Assembly (NCBI GenBank): GCA_017503015.1
Contig: JAFVTX010000002.1
Location: forward strand, 1 to 64,000
Reading direction: 5' to 3'
DNA from: Fibrobacter sp.
Lineage (GTDB): Bacteria; Fibrobacterota; Fibrobacteria; Fibrobacterales; Fibrobacteraceae
DNA length: 64,000 nt
In this document: positions 56,760 to 64,000 of the stretch, piece after piece
Numbering within the stretch: position 1 is the stretch's first letter
Layout: each line of letters opens with the position of its first letter
Program-made: the position numbers and the translations under genes
Notes under the pieces: model-generated
What the model was told of the DNA's origin: nothing
What the model saw: the letters and a program-made list of their open reading frames with translations, nothing else
The model's database searches: none

Positions 56760-59700
56760 TTAGTCTTCGAATCTCTTTTCCTTATTGGCCTTCATGCCGA
56801 AGAGCTTGAGGAAGATTCCCGTACCCACAAGCACCACGATGGCTGCGACAATCCATGTCACGTTTCCACCAACAGGCACCTGGTAAAGGAGTACCGCCAC
56901 AGCCCAGGCAAGGAGCGTCTGCACCGTCGCCATGAGGATTGCGAGGCCGAGGCCGATTTCGCGGGCAACCACACCCATGGCGGCAAGGCACGGCACATAG
57001 AGCAGGATGAAGATGAGGAATGCGAACACCTGCCAGTTAAAGCCATCCACCGGGTTACCGTTCTTGTCCGGGTTGTGGAAGTAAGAGCGGAGGTTGGCAT
57101 AGATGTCGGCGGTTTCGGAAAGGTCGCCTTCTTCGAGAGCTCCCATTTCGTCTTCGGAGAGTTCGAGACCTGCGGCAGCGAGCTTTGCGAACACGGCCTC
57201 GCGGGTCTTTTCGTCCTCTTCTTCTTCGCCGAAGGTTTCGATGGCTGCATATTCTTCGCAGGTCAGCACCTTGGCGTCGGTAATCTTGTCCAGAGTTTCT
57301 TTCTTGAGTTCGGCGGCTTCTTGGCCTTCCAATTCTCCGGAGGTTCCCAGCGGATCTACGAGAGAGCCGAACACTTCGGCGAGGTTGGCGGGAATGGAAC
57401 CGAGGGCCTCCAGCAGGGCGCCCTTCATGTCGGGAGCGCCACCTTCTTCCTCTTCTTCGGCAGGGCATTCGTCAATGCCCGCGATAAGGGGCTTTTCTTC
57501 TGCAGCGGGTTCCACGACGGTTTCTTCTGCGGGAGCCTCGGCAGGAGCGGCTTCGCTCGTGCCAGATTCCGGCTCGGTGGCCGGAATGACGTTCGATGCG
57601 AGTGCTGCGGAATCGGTTGTAACAACGCTATCGGTTGTAGCAGAATCAGCGGCAGCCACCTCAGCGGTTTCGGTGGCAGGCTCGGCAACCTTGTTCGTGT
57701 CGTTAGCAGTTGTATCGGCTGTGGCAACATTTTCATCGTCATGGCGGACTTGATCCGCCATCTCGCCTGTGCCAGATTCCGGCTCGGTGGCCGGAATGAC
57801 GTCCGAAGCATTTTCCCCCACCATGGAATAGAGGGAGTTCATGGTACCAATAACGGCTTCCTTGGCCAACAGGCCCGTGAACAGGGACACGGATGCGGGC
57901 CAGTTTTCGCGCTCAACGCCGAAGGGTTCGAACACCGGCGTAATGGCCTTGCCGATTACTGAGAGCAGGCTGTTTTCGGAGTCGCCGTTACCGGCGGTAA
58001 ATTCGTTGGACTTGACCACCTTGGATTCATCGACCACAAAGCCTTCGGGGAGCGCCACGTTTTCAGCCTCGCCTGCTTCGTTTTCTTGAACCATCTGGTA
58101 GCCGTCTTCGGCCTGGACGATTTCGGTCGTCTTGCCGTCAACATCGACATACATCTTCTCCACAATGCCGAAGCTGTTGAGGAAGCCAAGAACTGCAACG
58201 GCAAGCGTAATCACCTTACCGGCGCGCCAGATGTAGTCGCGCAGGCGCTGCCAGCAGTGAATCATCAGGGACTTGAACTTGGGCAAATGATACGGCGGAA
58301 GTTCCATCACAAAGTTAGAGGCCTGGCCCTGGAAAAGCGACTTTTTCAAGAAGAGACCGTAAGCGATGGCGAACAGCACACCGGCGAGGTAAAGCAGGAA
58401 CACGACTGTGCCCGCCATCTTGCCGAAGAATGCGGCGGCAAAAAGCGCGTACACCGGGAGGCGTGCGCCGCAGCTCATAAACGGCACCAAGAAGATGGTG
58501 AGGAAGCGTTCACGCTTGGATTCCAGCACGCGGGAGCCCATAATGCCCGGCACGCCGCAACCGAAGCCCACCATCATGGGCACGAAGGCACGACCGGGGA
58601 GCCCGAGGAAACGCATGAAACGGTCTGCAACGAAAGCCGCGCGGGCCATGTAACCCGAGTCTTCCAAGAACGAAAGGCACAGGAACATGAAGAAGATGAC
58701 CGGGATGAAGGTGGAAACCGTCTGGATACCGGCGCCGATACCGTCGGCGAGAATTGCCGTGACAAAGGAGGGGCAACCGAGAACATCGCCCAACAGGTAG
58801 CCGAGGCCATCCACGAAAATCGCACCGAACAGCACGTCAAAGAAATCAATGAACGCAGAACCGATGGTGACCGCAATCCAGAATACCAGATACATGATGA
58901 CCAGGAATATGGGGAGAGCTGCCCAGCGGTTCAAAAGTACAGCGTCAAGCTTGTCCGAGAAAGTCTTCTTGGTACGGCTGGATTCGATAACGGCCTTGGC
59001 CACTTCGTGAGACTTGGAGTAACGGCTTTCGGCCATGGCAAATTCGGGTTCTTCGCCCAGGAGCCTTGTCACTTCGGCCTTGTCGATGGTAACGCCCGCT
59101 TCGGCGAACTTGTCGGCGTAGCTCTTTTCGTTGCCCAGGTACATCAGGGCGACCCAACGGTCATCGGCATTCAGGAGCTTTGCCACGGGAGCCACCTTCG
59201 GCTCCAACAGCTTTACGGCTTCTTCGACCTTGTCGGCATAGACCATGGGTTTCGGGAGAGGCATGGGGGCGGCAAGCACGTGTGCCATTTCGCCTACGAA
59301 ATTCATGACGCTCTTGTCGCTTACGGCAGAAAGCGGGATGCAGGGAATCCCGTAGGTTTCGGAAAGTGCCTGCAAATCCAGCACGATGCCGCGGTGTTCG
59401 GCAATGTCCATCATGTTCACCGCAATCACCATGGGCAGGTGCATGTCGGCAAGTTGGCTCGTGAGGAACAGGTTGCGCTCGATGTTGGTGGCATCGACAA
59501 TATTGATAATCAGGTCGGCTTCGCGGCTGAGCAGGTAATCGACAGCGGCGCGTTCGTCTTCGGCGTTGGCGAAAATGGCGTAGGTACCCGGCAGGTCCAC
59601 CACGCGGATGTGGCGTCCGCCCAGTTCAAAATAACCTTCTTTCTTTTCGACAGTCACGCCGGGCCAGTTGCCCACATGTTGGCGCGAGCCCGTGAGGGCG

Positions 59701-59768
59701 TTAAAGAGTGCGGTCTTACCGCAGTTCGGGTTACCCGCAATGGCAATCGTGAAATGCTTGGCAGTCAT
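56760..59768 (-). CDS. feoB: Ferrous iron transporter FeoB with a long repeat-bearing insertion
   Basis: A 1002-residue inner-membrane Fe(II) transporter. The G domain has GNPNCGKTALFNALTG, a TVEKKEGYF switch, DLPGTYA and NMMD. The membrane core has GCGVPGIMGSRVL, MSCGARLPVYALF and LAKEAVIGTMNSLYSMVG. FeoB is usually about 750 residues. Here residues about 650-920 are an acidic, Ala/Glu-rich insertion before the last helices. It contains VIPATEPESGT twice and MADQVRHDDE once, which are translations of the dispersed palindromic repeats. ATG overlaps the feoA stop. Confidence 0.95.
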   Translation of the reverse strand: MTAKHFTIAIAGNPNCGKTALFNALTGSRQHVGNWPGVTVEKKEGYFELGGRHIRVVDLPGTYAIFANAEDERAAVDYLLSREADLIINIVDATNIERNLFLTSQLADMHLPMVIAVNMMDIAEHRGIVLDLQALSETYGIPCIPLSAVSDKSVMNFVGEMAHVLAAPMPLPKPMVYADKVEEAVKLLEPKVAPVAKLLNADDRWVALMYLGNEKSYADKFAEAGVTIDKAEVTRLLGEEPEFAMAESRYSKSHEVAKAVIESSRTKKTFSDKLDAVLLNRWAALPIFLVIMYLVFWIAVTIGSAFIDFFDVLFGAIFVDGLGYLLGDVLGCPSFVTAILADGIGAGIQTVSTFIPVIFFMFLCLSFLEDSGYMARAAFVADRFMRFLGLPGRAFVPMMVGFGCGVPGIMGSRVLESKRERFLTIFLVPFMSCGARLPVYALFAAAFFGKMAGTVVFLLYLAGVLFAIAYGLFLKKSLFQGQASNFVMELPPYHLPKFKSLMIHCWQRLRDYIWRAGKVITLAVAVLGFLNSFGIVEKMYVDVDGKTTEIVQAEDGYQMVQENEAGEAENVALPEGFVVDESKVVKSNEFTAGNGDSENSLLSVIGKAITPVFEPFGVERENWPASVSLFTGLLAKEAVIGTMNSLYSMVGENASDVIPATEPESGTGEMADQVRHDDENVATADTTANDTNKVAEPATETAEVAAADSATTDSVVTTDSAALASNVIPATEPESGTSEAAPAEAPAEETVVEPAAEEKPLIAGIDECPAEEEEEGGAPDMKGALLEALGSIPANLAEVFGSLVDPLGTSGELEGQEAAELKKETLDKITDAKVLTCEEYAAIETFGEEEEDEKTREAVFAKLAAAGLELSEDEMGALEEGDLSETADIYANLRSYFHNPDKNGNPVDGFNWQVFAFLIFILLYVPCLAAMGVVAREIGLGLAILMATVQTLLAWAVAVLLYQVPVGGNVTWIVAAIVVLVGTGIFLKLFGMKANKEKRFED
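57561..57592. repeat. In-frame palindromic repeat in feoB, copy 1
   Basis: AGATTCCGG-CTCGGTGG-CCGGAATGACG; translated on the minus strand as VIPATEPESGT. Confidence 0.75.
57738..57764. repeat. In-frame palindromic repeat in feoB, copy 3
   Basis: GTCATGGCGGA-CTTGA-TCCGCCATCTC; translated as part of EMADQVRHDDE. Confidence 0.75.
57771..57802. repeat. In-frame palindromic repeat in feoB, copy 2
   Basis: Identical over its core to copy 1 (57561-57592), and directly next to copy 3. Confidence 0.75.
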
Positions 59769-60052
59769 TATACCCTCCTCAGCTTGAGAACATTGGCTTC
59801 TTGCTTGCGGAGCGAGAGCCTGTAAGAAAGGACGCTCACTTCAATCGGATCGCCGAGGGGGGCCACCTGCAAGACTTCCATTTGAACGCCACGGACTAAC
59901 CCCATGGACAGAAGCTTCGACTTGTAACGGGAATCGCCTTCGTTGTAGCCGACGATTTCTACCTTGTCGCCGCGTTTCAAGTCCGAAAACTGCGGCTCAG
60001 TGTTCCATTTCTTTGCTTGCGACTTGCCGCCGCAACCACAATTACAGCTCAT
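59768..60052 (-). CDS. feoA: Ferrous iron transport protein FeoA
   Basis: A 94-residue SH3-like FeoA domain (LKRGDKVEIVGYNEGDSRYKSKLLSMG, then VRGVQMEVLQVAPLGDPIEV). The N-terminus MSCNCGCGGKSQ is cysteine-rich and not part of the usual domain; it could bind metal. Its stop overlaps the feoB start (TAATG), and FeoA is thought to act with FeoB at the membrane. It lies 51 bases downstream of the dtxR-type gene. Confidence 0.94.
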   Translation of the reverse strand: MSCNCGCGGKSQAKKWNTEPQFSDLKRGDKVEIVGYNEGDSRYKSKLLSMGLVRGVQMEVLQVAPLGDPIEVSVLSYRLSLRKQEANVLKLRRV

Positions 60053-60103
60053 ATTTTATCCTCGTATAAAAGGCCGGATACCGCATGAGCCGCGATTTCC
60101 AGC

Positions 60104-60526
60104 CTACTTTTTGTTTTTGACGCTTTTTGCTTTTTTGGGCGAGGGCGCAGCCTCCGCCGGTTTCATAAAGTCTTCGATTTTTCCAAGAGTCTCCGCCGAA
60201 AGGATATGCTCCATGCAGCAGGCGTCCTTGTCGGCAATGGCTTCGGACACGCCCAGCTTGACCAGGAATCCTTTCAATAATATATGGCGGTTCAGAATCA
60301 TGGCGGCAACGCGCTGACCTTCTTCGGTAAGCTCTACTCCGCTGTATGGTTCCTGTGTCACAAGCCCGAGCTTCTTGAGTTCAATCATAGCCTTCGCTAC
60401 CGACGGCATCTTGACCGTAAGGGCTGCGGCAATGTCCTTGACGCGGGCGATTCCATTTGCAAGGCGCAACATGTGCACCATTTCCAGGTAGTCTTCCAGA
60501 CTCTGGCTTAGTTTTGTATGATCCAT
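60104..60526 (-). CDS. DtxR/MntR-family metal-dependent regulator
   Basis: A 140-residue repressor. The winged helix is in residues 5-70 (LEDYLEMVHMLRLANGIARV, DIAAALTVKMPSVAKAMIEL, LTEEGQRVA). The dimerisation and metal region has RHILLKGFL and DKDACCMEHILS. The C-terminal SH3 domain of DtxR is absent, as in MntR-like members, and a lysine-rich tail ends the protein. It heads the feoA-feoB operon, and its own promoter carries several candidate operators, which points to autoregulation by iron (or manganese). Confidence 0.9.
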   Translation of the reverse strand: MDHTKLSQSLEDYLEMVHMLRLANGIARVKDIAAALTVKMPSVAKAMIELKKLGLVTQEPYSGVELTEEGQRVAAMILNRHILLKGFLVKLGVSEAIADKDACCMEHILSAETLGKIEDFMKPAEAAPSPKKAKSVKNKK

Positions 60527-60574
60527 TCGAGGCCTCCGATCCGGATTATACGGGTTAATTTTTGCCTAATCGTC

Positions 60575-60590
60575 ATTAGACGGGGCTAAT
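60575..60590. promoter_or_regulatory. DtxR-like operator ATTAGACGGGGCTAAT overlapping the -10
   Basis: Perfect 5-base arms, 6-base spacer; it overlaps the -10 of the dtxR-feoAB promoter. Confidence 0.65.
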
Positions 60591-60616
60591 ATAGTTCTTT
60601 TCGGCTAATTAGGCAA
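60588..60616 (-). promoter_or_regulatory. Promoter of the dtxR-feoA-feoB operon
   Basis: TTGCCT (60616-60611), 17 bases, TATATT (60593-60588) on the minus strand. The palindrome CTAATTAG (60605-60612) lies between and over the elements. Confidence 0.75.
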
Positions 60617-60645
60617 GGCTAAAATTATTAAAAAAGGCATACTTT

Positions 60646-60661
60646 TTTAGGTTGAGCTAAC
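60646..60661. promoter_or_regulatory. DtxR-like operator TTTAGGTTGAGCTAAC
   Basis: TTAG and CTAA arms with a 6-base spacer, upstream of the -35. Confidence 0.5.
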
Positions 60662-60711
60662 ATTTTGTTTAAAAATTTACCAAAAAACGCGATTTTGCCC
60701 TTGCTTTTCTT

Positions 60712-60727
60712 GTTAGATTTGTCTAAC
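60712..60727. promoter_or_regulatory. DtxR-like operator GTTAGATTTGTCTAAC
   Basis: Perfect palindrome (GTTAGA/TCTAAC) with the same 16-base frame as the other operators; 108 bases before an orphan plus-strand terminator. Confidence 0.6.
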
Positions 60728-60872
60728 TTTGAATTGGCGGGTCAAATTCTAATTGTAGCCATAGGGTTAGAATGGAGCCTGCCAGGTTGAAGCAAAAATC
60801 CAATTCCCTCCTTGTGTCTCTTTGGGAACGATTTCGCCCCCGCTCAAGTAGCTCTGAGCGGGGGCGTTTTTT
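60728..60872 (+). ncRNA. Candidate small RNA between dtxR and the P-type ATPase gene
   Basis: A strong plus-strand terminator ends a stretch of about 110 bases with no convincing gene, and a DtxR-like operator lies just upstream. This is the layout of an iron-regulated small RNA. A 36-codon frame from ATG 60772 (MEPARLKQKSNSLLVSLW at its start) runs through the terminator and is not convincing. No clear promoter hexamers are seen, so the call is tentative. Confidence 0.3.
60835..60872 (+). terminator. Orphan intrinsic terminator
   Basis: CGCCCCCGCTCA, 8-base loop, TGAGCGGGGGCG then six T, on the plus strand where no gene ends. Confidence 0.85.
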
Positions 60873-60904
60873 GATAATTTAGGCTGTTTTTGATTGTCGC
60901 GAGC

Positions 60905-62986
60905 CTACGCGCGCTTCAACGGCGTCATGCTCTTGGCGCAAATCGCCATGGTCGAGAGGTTATGCAACAGGGCCGAGGTCGAGGGGGCAAGTATTCCGAA
61001 GAAACCTGCGGCCAGGAGCGACGTGTTGAAGGCGACGATAAAGCGGTAGTTCGCTTGGATGCGGTCCATGAGCTGCGTACTCAACGTGCGGAGCTCGGCG
61101 AGGTCGCGCAGGTCTTCGCTGCGGAGCGTCACGTCGGCGGTTTCGCGGGCAATGTCGCTGGCATCGCTCATGGCAACCGACACGTTCGCGGCGGCCAATG
61201 CGGGCGCATCGTTGATTCCGTCGCCCACCATTATCACGCGGCGGCCTTCGGCCTTCATTTTTTCCACATAGCGGTGCTTGTCTTCGGGCAGCACCTGCGC
61301 AAAGAAGGTGTCGATGCCCAAAAGTTGCGCCGTACGTTCGGCGGCCTTCTGGCTGTCGCCGGTAATCATCGCCACATATTTAATTCCGCGTTCACGGAGC
61401 ATGCGAATCGCTTCTGCTGCTTCGTCACGCGGAGGATCGCTAATGCAAAGCACGCCCGCAAGGTTCCCGCCAATGGCAAGGTAAATCACGGAAGCAGCTC
61501 CGGCGAGTTCGTCGATCTTTTTCTGCTCCGCTTCGCCCACTGCAATCTTTTCGTCTTCGACGACGAAATGCTTGCTGCCGATAACGGCGCGTTCACCGTC
61601 GAGGGTCGTCGCAATCCCGTGCGCCACAATGTACTTGACATCGGCGTGTTCTTCTTCGTGGTCGATTCCCCGTTCGGCGGCACCGCGCACAATGGCGCGC
61701 GCCATGCTATGCGGGAAATGCTCCTCGATGCAGGCCGCGATGCGCAGAATTTCCTCTTCGCTGCGGTTACCGAACGGAATCACGCGTTCGAGTTTCGGTT
61801 CCGCCTTGGTGAGCGTTCCCGTCTTGTCGAAAACGATGGTGTCTGCCAGGGCGAATTCTTCGAGATACTTGCCGCCTTTCACGGTCATGTTGCGGTCAGC
61901 CGCTTCGCGCAGCGCCGAAATCACCGAAATCGGGGTGGAAAGCTTGATGGCGCAAGAATAGTCCACCATCAGAATCGAGACGGCCTTGGTGATGTTGCGC
62001 GTAAACAGGAGCGTGAGCCCGAATCCGATAAAGCTGAACGGCACGATACCATCGGCAAGGCGTTCGGCGCGGCTCTGGATAGAGGCCTTCAGGTCTTCGG
62101 AGCGGTCGATGAGTTCAATGATTTTCTGAATCTTGGTGTTGCCGCTCACGGCTCGCACAGATACTACGATGGAGCCTTCGTCTACGACGGTGCCCGCAAA
62201 AACGGACTTTCCGACCGTCTTATGCACCGCCTGCGATTCGCCCGTCATGGTCGCTTCGTTCACGAATGCATCGCCTTCGGCAACGGTTCCGTCCACCGGA
62301 ATCATGCTGCCAGAGCGCACGCGCACGAGGTCGCCCACCTGAACATCCTGCATACGCACTTGAACATCGACGCCGTCCTTGACTACCCACACGCGGTCAA
62401 CCTTCACGGCAAGGCTTGCGGTAAGGGCGGTTCGCGTACGCGCCTTGGTGTAATCTTCCAAGAGGCTACTCACGTTCAGCAGGAACATGATGGTCCCTGC
62501 CGATTCGTAATTACGCTGCAAGATGCTAGCCCCGATGGCGGCACCGTCCAACACCTCGACAGAAAGTTTCCCTTCACCTAGGCAATTCAGGCCCTTCGCC
62601 ACAAACTTGAGGCCCCTGTAAATCAGGTGTGCCGTGCGGATGGGAGCTGGAACCAGCAATTTGGCAAGGTAACGCCGCGCAATCATGAACGCGAGCCGGT
62701 TCTTGAATCGCGTGTCGAGTTCCTGCAGTTGGTATTCGGTATCGGGTTCAATTTCCGGAAGATTAGCAACGTTTAGATTCCGGACGAAATCAATCACCTG
62801 TTCACGATAGCCATCTTCGTATTCCAGCAGAATGCCGCCGTTTTCCGAATGGACTACCGCTTTCTGGACATAAGGTACACTCACGCATGCCTTGTGTATG
62901 CGCGGTTCATGCATTTTTTCAAACGCGTAGGCCCCCGCCCGAAAGCGGATTCGCCCCGGCTGATCGTAAACGATTCTACATTTCAT
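60905..62986 (-). CDS. Heavy-metal translocating P1B-type ATPase
   Basis: A 693-residue P-type ATPase: TMTGES (actuator), DKTGTLTKAEP (phosphorylation), HFPHSMARA and GDGINDAPALAAANV. The membrane metal motif is YSCAIKLSTP, with Cys replacing the usual CPC, as in some Mn/Fe/Zn exporters. The N-terminal 90 residues resemble a divergent metal-binding domain (MKCRIVYDQPGRIRFRAGAY) without CxxC. Location next to a metal regulator and a DUF6110-like gene suggests Fe, Mn or Zn export; the metal is not decided. Confidence 0.9.
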   Translation of the reverse strand: MKCRIVYDQPGRIRFRAGAYAFEKMHEPRIHKACVSVPYVQKAVVHSENGGILLEYEDGYREQVIDFVRNLNVANLPEIEPDTEYQLQELDTRFKNRLAFMIARRYLAKLLVPAPIRTAHLIYRGLKFVAKGLNCLGEGKLSVEVLDGAAIGASILQRNYESAGTIMFLLNVSSLLEDYTKARTRTALTASLAVKVDRVWVVKDGVDVQVRMQDVQVGDLVRVRSGSMIPVDGTVAEGDAFVNEATMTGESQAVHKTVGKSVFAGTVVDEGSIVVSVRAVSGNTKIQKIIELIDRSEDLKASIQSRAERLADGIVPFSFIGFGLTLLFTRNITKAVSILMVDYSCAIKLSTPISVISALREAADRNMTVKGGKYLEEFALADTIVFDKTGTLTKAEPKLERVIPFGNRSEEEILRIAACIEEHFPHSMARAIVRGAAERGIDHEEEHADVKYIVAHGIATTLDGERAVIGSKHFVVEDEKIAVGEAEQKKIDELAGAASVIYLAIGGNLAGVLCISDPPRDEAAEAIRMLRERGIKYVAMITGDSQKAAERTAQLLGIDTFFAQVLPEDKHRYVEKMKAEGRRVIMVGDGINDAPALAAANVSVAMSDASDIARETADVTLRSEDLRDLAELRTLSTQLMDRIQANYRFIVAFNTSLLAAGFFGILAPSTSALLHNLSTMAICAKSMTPLKRA

Positions 62987-63008
62987 CGAAAACTCTTTCG
63001 TCTTTCGT

Positions 63009-63230
63009 CTATTTCTCCGCTTCTTTCTTCGCGTCGTTGCAGATGTCTGCGGCTTCGTCCTTCATATCCTGGAAGGCGGCCTTGGCGTCGGCAGTAATCT
63101 TCATGCCTTCGGCAAGTCCCTTGACGGCATATTCGCGAGTTTTGGGAGCCTTGAGAATCTTCTTGATGATAGTCGGGCCAACCACGCCTGCCATCACACA
63201 CCAGAACTTTTCATTTTTCCATACGGACAT
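63009..63230 (-). CDS. Small DUF6110-like protein encoded with the P-type ATPase
   Basis: A 73-residue protein. MSVWKNEKFWCVMAGVVGPTI is a short hydrophobic segment, followed by a basic and amphipathic helix (KTREYAVKGLAEGMKITADA) and an acidic C-terminus. It resembles the small proteins found beside P1B ATPases of this type (DUF6110), from memory. It lies 22 bases upstream of the ATPase gene. It may be a membrane-associated accessory. Confidence 0.65.
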   Translation of the reverse strand: MSVWKNEKFWCVMAGVVGPTIIKKILKAPKTREYAVKGLAEGMKITADAKAAFQDMKDEAADICNDAKKEAEK

Positions 63231-63257
63231 AGTTTACTCCTTGTGTTTCGCCCTAAT

Positions 63258-63285
63258 GTCATCCCCGACTTGGTCGGGGATCTCC
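63258..63285. repeat. Palindromic repeat upstream of the DUF6110-like gene
   Basis: GTCATCCCCGA-CTTGG-TCGGGGATCTCC; same family as 29190. Confidence 0.75.
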
Positions 63286-63400
63286 ATTAAAGCTTTGTTG
63301 TTCCTTGCTTAATAATCTACCTAAAATTTCATTCAAAAGCAACTTACATACAAACTAACAGACAAACTTCGAACCCAAGTCCTGTAAGGCTTCCGTGCGA

Positions 63401-63425
63401 CTAACATTGTTAGAATTTTTCTAAT
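63401..63425. promoter_or_regulatory. DtxR-like palindromes upstream of the ATPase operon
   Basis: CTAAC-ATT-GTTAG overlaps GTTAG-N7-CTAAT. The arms match the feo operators though the spacing differs by one base. Further TTAG/CTAA words follow to 63470. Confidence 0.4.
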
Positions 63426-63500
63426 TTAGTTCAGCCTATTTAACTTAGTTAGCGTAAAAAAAGTTAGCCCTATTCTTGTTCCAACTCGTTTATCAACTGA

Positions 63501-63680
63501 ATATTGATCACCTTCATCCTTTGCGCAATGTTCTTCGTATTCATCTTTAGCCCCATGGGCGCGCTCCACAACGTGGGCCTGCTCTCCATCGTGGGCCTCG
63601 GTGCCGCACTCCTTGCCGACTACACGCTCACCACGGCGCTTGTTTACCTGACAAAACCATACGGGATATCTTCAAATTAA
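63501..63680 (+). pseudogene. RND/MMPL transporter C-terminal remnant
   Basis: The plus-strand frame reads LITFILCAMFFVFIFSPMG and HNVGLLSIVGLGAALLADYT to TAA at 63678. This is the last transmembrane pair of an RND/MMPL-type exporter. A stop (63498) precedes it and the rest of the gene is absent. Confidence 0.65.
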
Positions 63681-63695
63681 TTCTACATTTAAATC

Positions 63696-64000
63696 ATGGA
63701 CAAGAATGTCATTGCGATTGGTTATGCTATAGCGGCAGCCGCATTTTATGCACTGAATGTTCCCTGCTCCAAAATGCTGCTGGCCCACATTTCGCCCGTA
63801 TTCATGGCAGGGCTGCTCTATATTGGCGCAGGGCTCGGCATCGGCATCCTCTACCTGTTCCATGTCAGGCGCGAGCCCCAATCGGAACGGCTCTGCAAAA
63901 AAGATTTCCCTTACACGCTAGGCATGGTCCTGCTCGACATCGCCGCACCCATATTGCTCATGTTTGGCGTCAAGTACGGAACATCCAGCAACGCCTCCCT
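63696..64000 (+). CDS. EamA/DMT-family transporter, partial at window edge
   Basis: The first 101 codons are present: MDKNVIAIGYAIAAAAFYAL, CSKMLLAHISPVFMAGLLYI, then a basic loop and TLGMVLLDIAAPILLMFGVK. Alternating helices and short loops, with the P-x-F-x-A-x-x-R/L-Y pattern, are typical of drug/metabolite transporters of the EamA type. It starts 15 bases after the remnant's stop codon; no strong ribosome site is seen. Confidence 0.85.
   Translation, partial: MDKNVIAIGYAIAAAAFYALNVPCSKMLLAHISPVFMAGLLYIGAGLGIGILYLFHVRREPQSERLCKKDFPYTLGMVLLDIAAPILLMFGVKYGTSSNAS

Noticed and set aside
58086-59825. A 579-codon plus-strand frame antisense to feoB
   Set aside because: Shadow of the FeoB coding sequence; composition (His, Glu, Arg, Gly) is that of a reverse-complement frame.
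60890-62581. A 563-codon plus-strand frame antisense to the P-type ATPase gene
   Set aside because: Shadow frame; the opposite strand has all P-type ATPase motifs.
1-64000. CRISPR array
   Set aside because: No regularly spaced direct repeats were found; all repeats seen are palindromic single copies or pairs.
1-64000. Insertion sequence or integrase
   Set aside because: No transposase or integrase reading frame was recognised on either strand, despite remnants and repeat elements.

Overview
The window looks like the chromosome of a Fibrobacter species. The reasons are serine-rich lipoproteins of the Fibrobacter type, an operon headed by a TIGR02147-family protein (a family named from F. succinogenes paralogues), a secreted glycoside hydrolase with a CBM6 and a C-terminal sorting-like tail, and a typical housekeeping complement. 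This assignment is from protein resemblance recalled from memory, not from a database search. Most genes are on the minus strand, and TAATG stop/start overlaps are common.

Layout. 1-9.8 kb holds housekeeping genes: ftsY-clpP, aroD, a PTS EIIA, tRNA-Val, a serine hydrolase, lysA, a histone-tail/CBM48 protein, a lipoprotein and a phosphohexomutase. 9.8-13.3 kb is an operon of one TIGR02147 protein and three lipoproteins. 13.7-19.2 kb has an Fe-alcohol dehydrogenase, metY, mutT and a glycoside hydrolase. 19.3-34.6 kb and 42-54.8 kb form a large sulfur island, split by an exonuclease-RecQ-UvrD giant protein, a frameshifted ORF6N gene, bioB and a pdxS-pdxT/pdxR locus. 55-64 kb has a porin-like protein, a DtxR-feoA-feoB iron locus, a P1B-type ATPase with a DUF6110-like partner, and a DMT transporter cut by the window edge.

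The sulfur island reads as a full route: outer-membrane porin and sulfate-binding lipoprotein, then CysTWA, CysDN (APS), AprAB-like APS reductase, a small siroheme sulfite reductase, and sulfide loaded onto a ThiS/HcyS-like carrier that ends in GGGC. An E1 enzyme, two JAMM proteases and MetY enzymes then make homocysteine. A cystathionine beta-synthase-like plus gamma-lyase-like pair can return sulfur to cysteine, and serine acetyltransferase is present. Embedded in it is a family 2A encapsulin shell (SrpI-like) with its cysteine desulfurase cargo. Next to that lies a ubiquitin-like/E1/rhodanese triple fusion.

Regulation is unusually readable. Seven promoters share TTGGAC-N18-TATATT preceded by a conserved box, and two more (metY, metB) carry the box further upstream. 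The metB-like operon has a 19-residue leader peptide with six cysteines, followed by a terminator whose first arm can instead pair with the leader stop-codon region, a textbook cysteine attenuator. Two 3' UTRs carry CTCCGTACAA, the exact complement of TTGTACGGAG found at the ribosome-binding site of four minus-strand genes. The iron locus carries several RTTAG-N6-CTAAY operators. Short palindromic repeats are scattered between genes and also lie in frame inside feoB, aprA and two porin genes.
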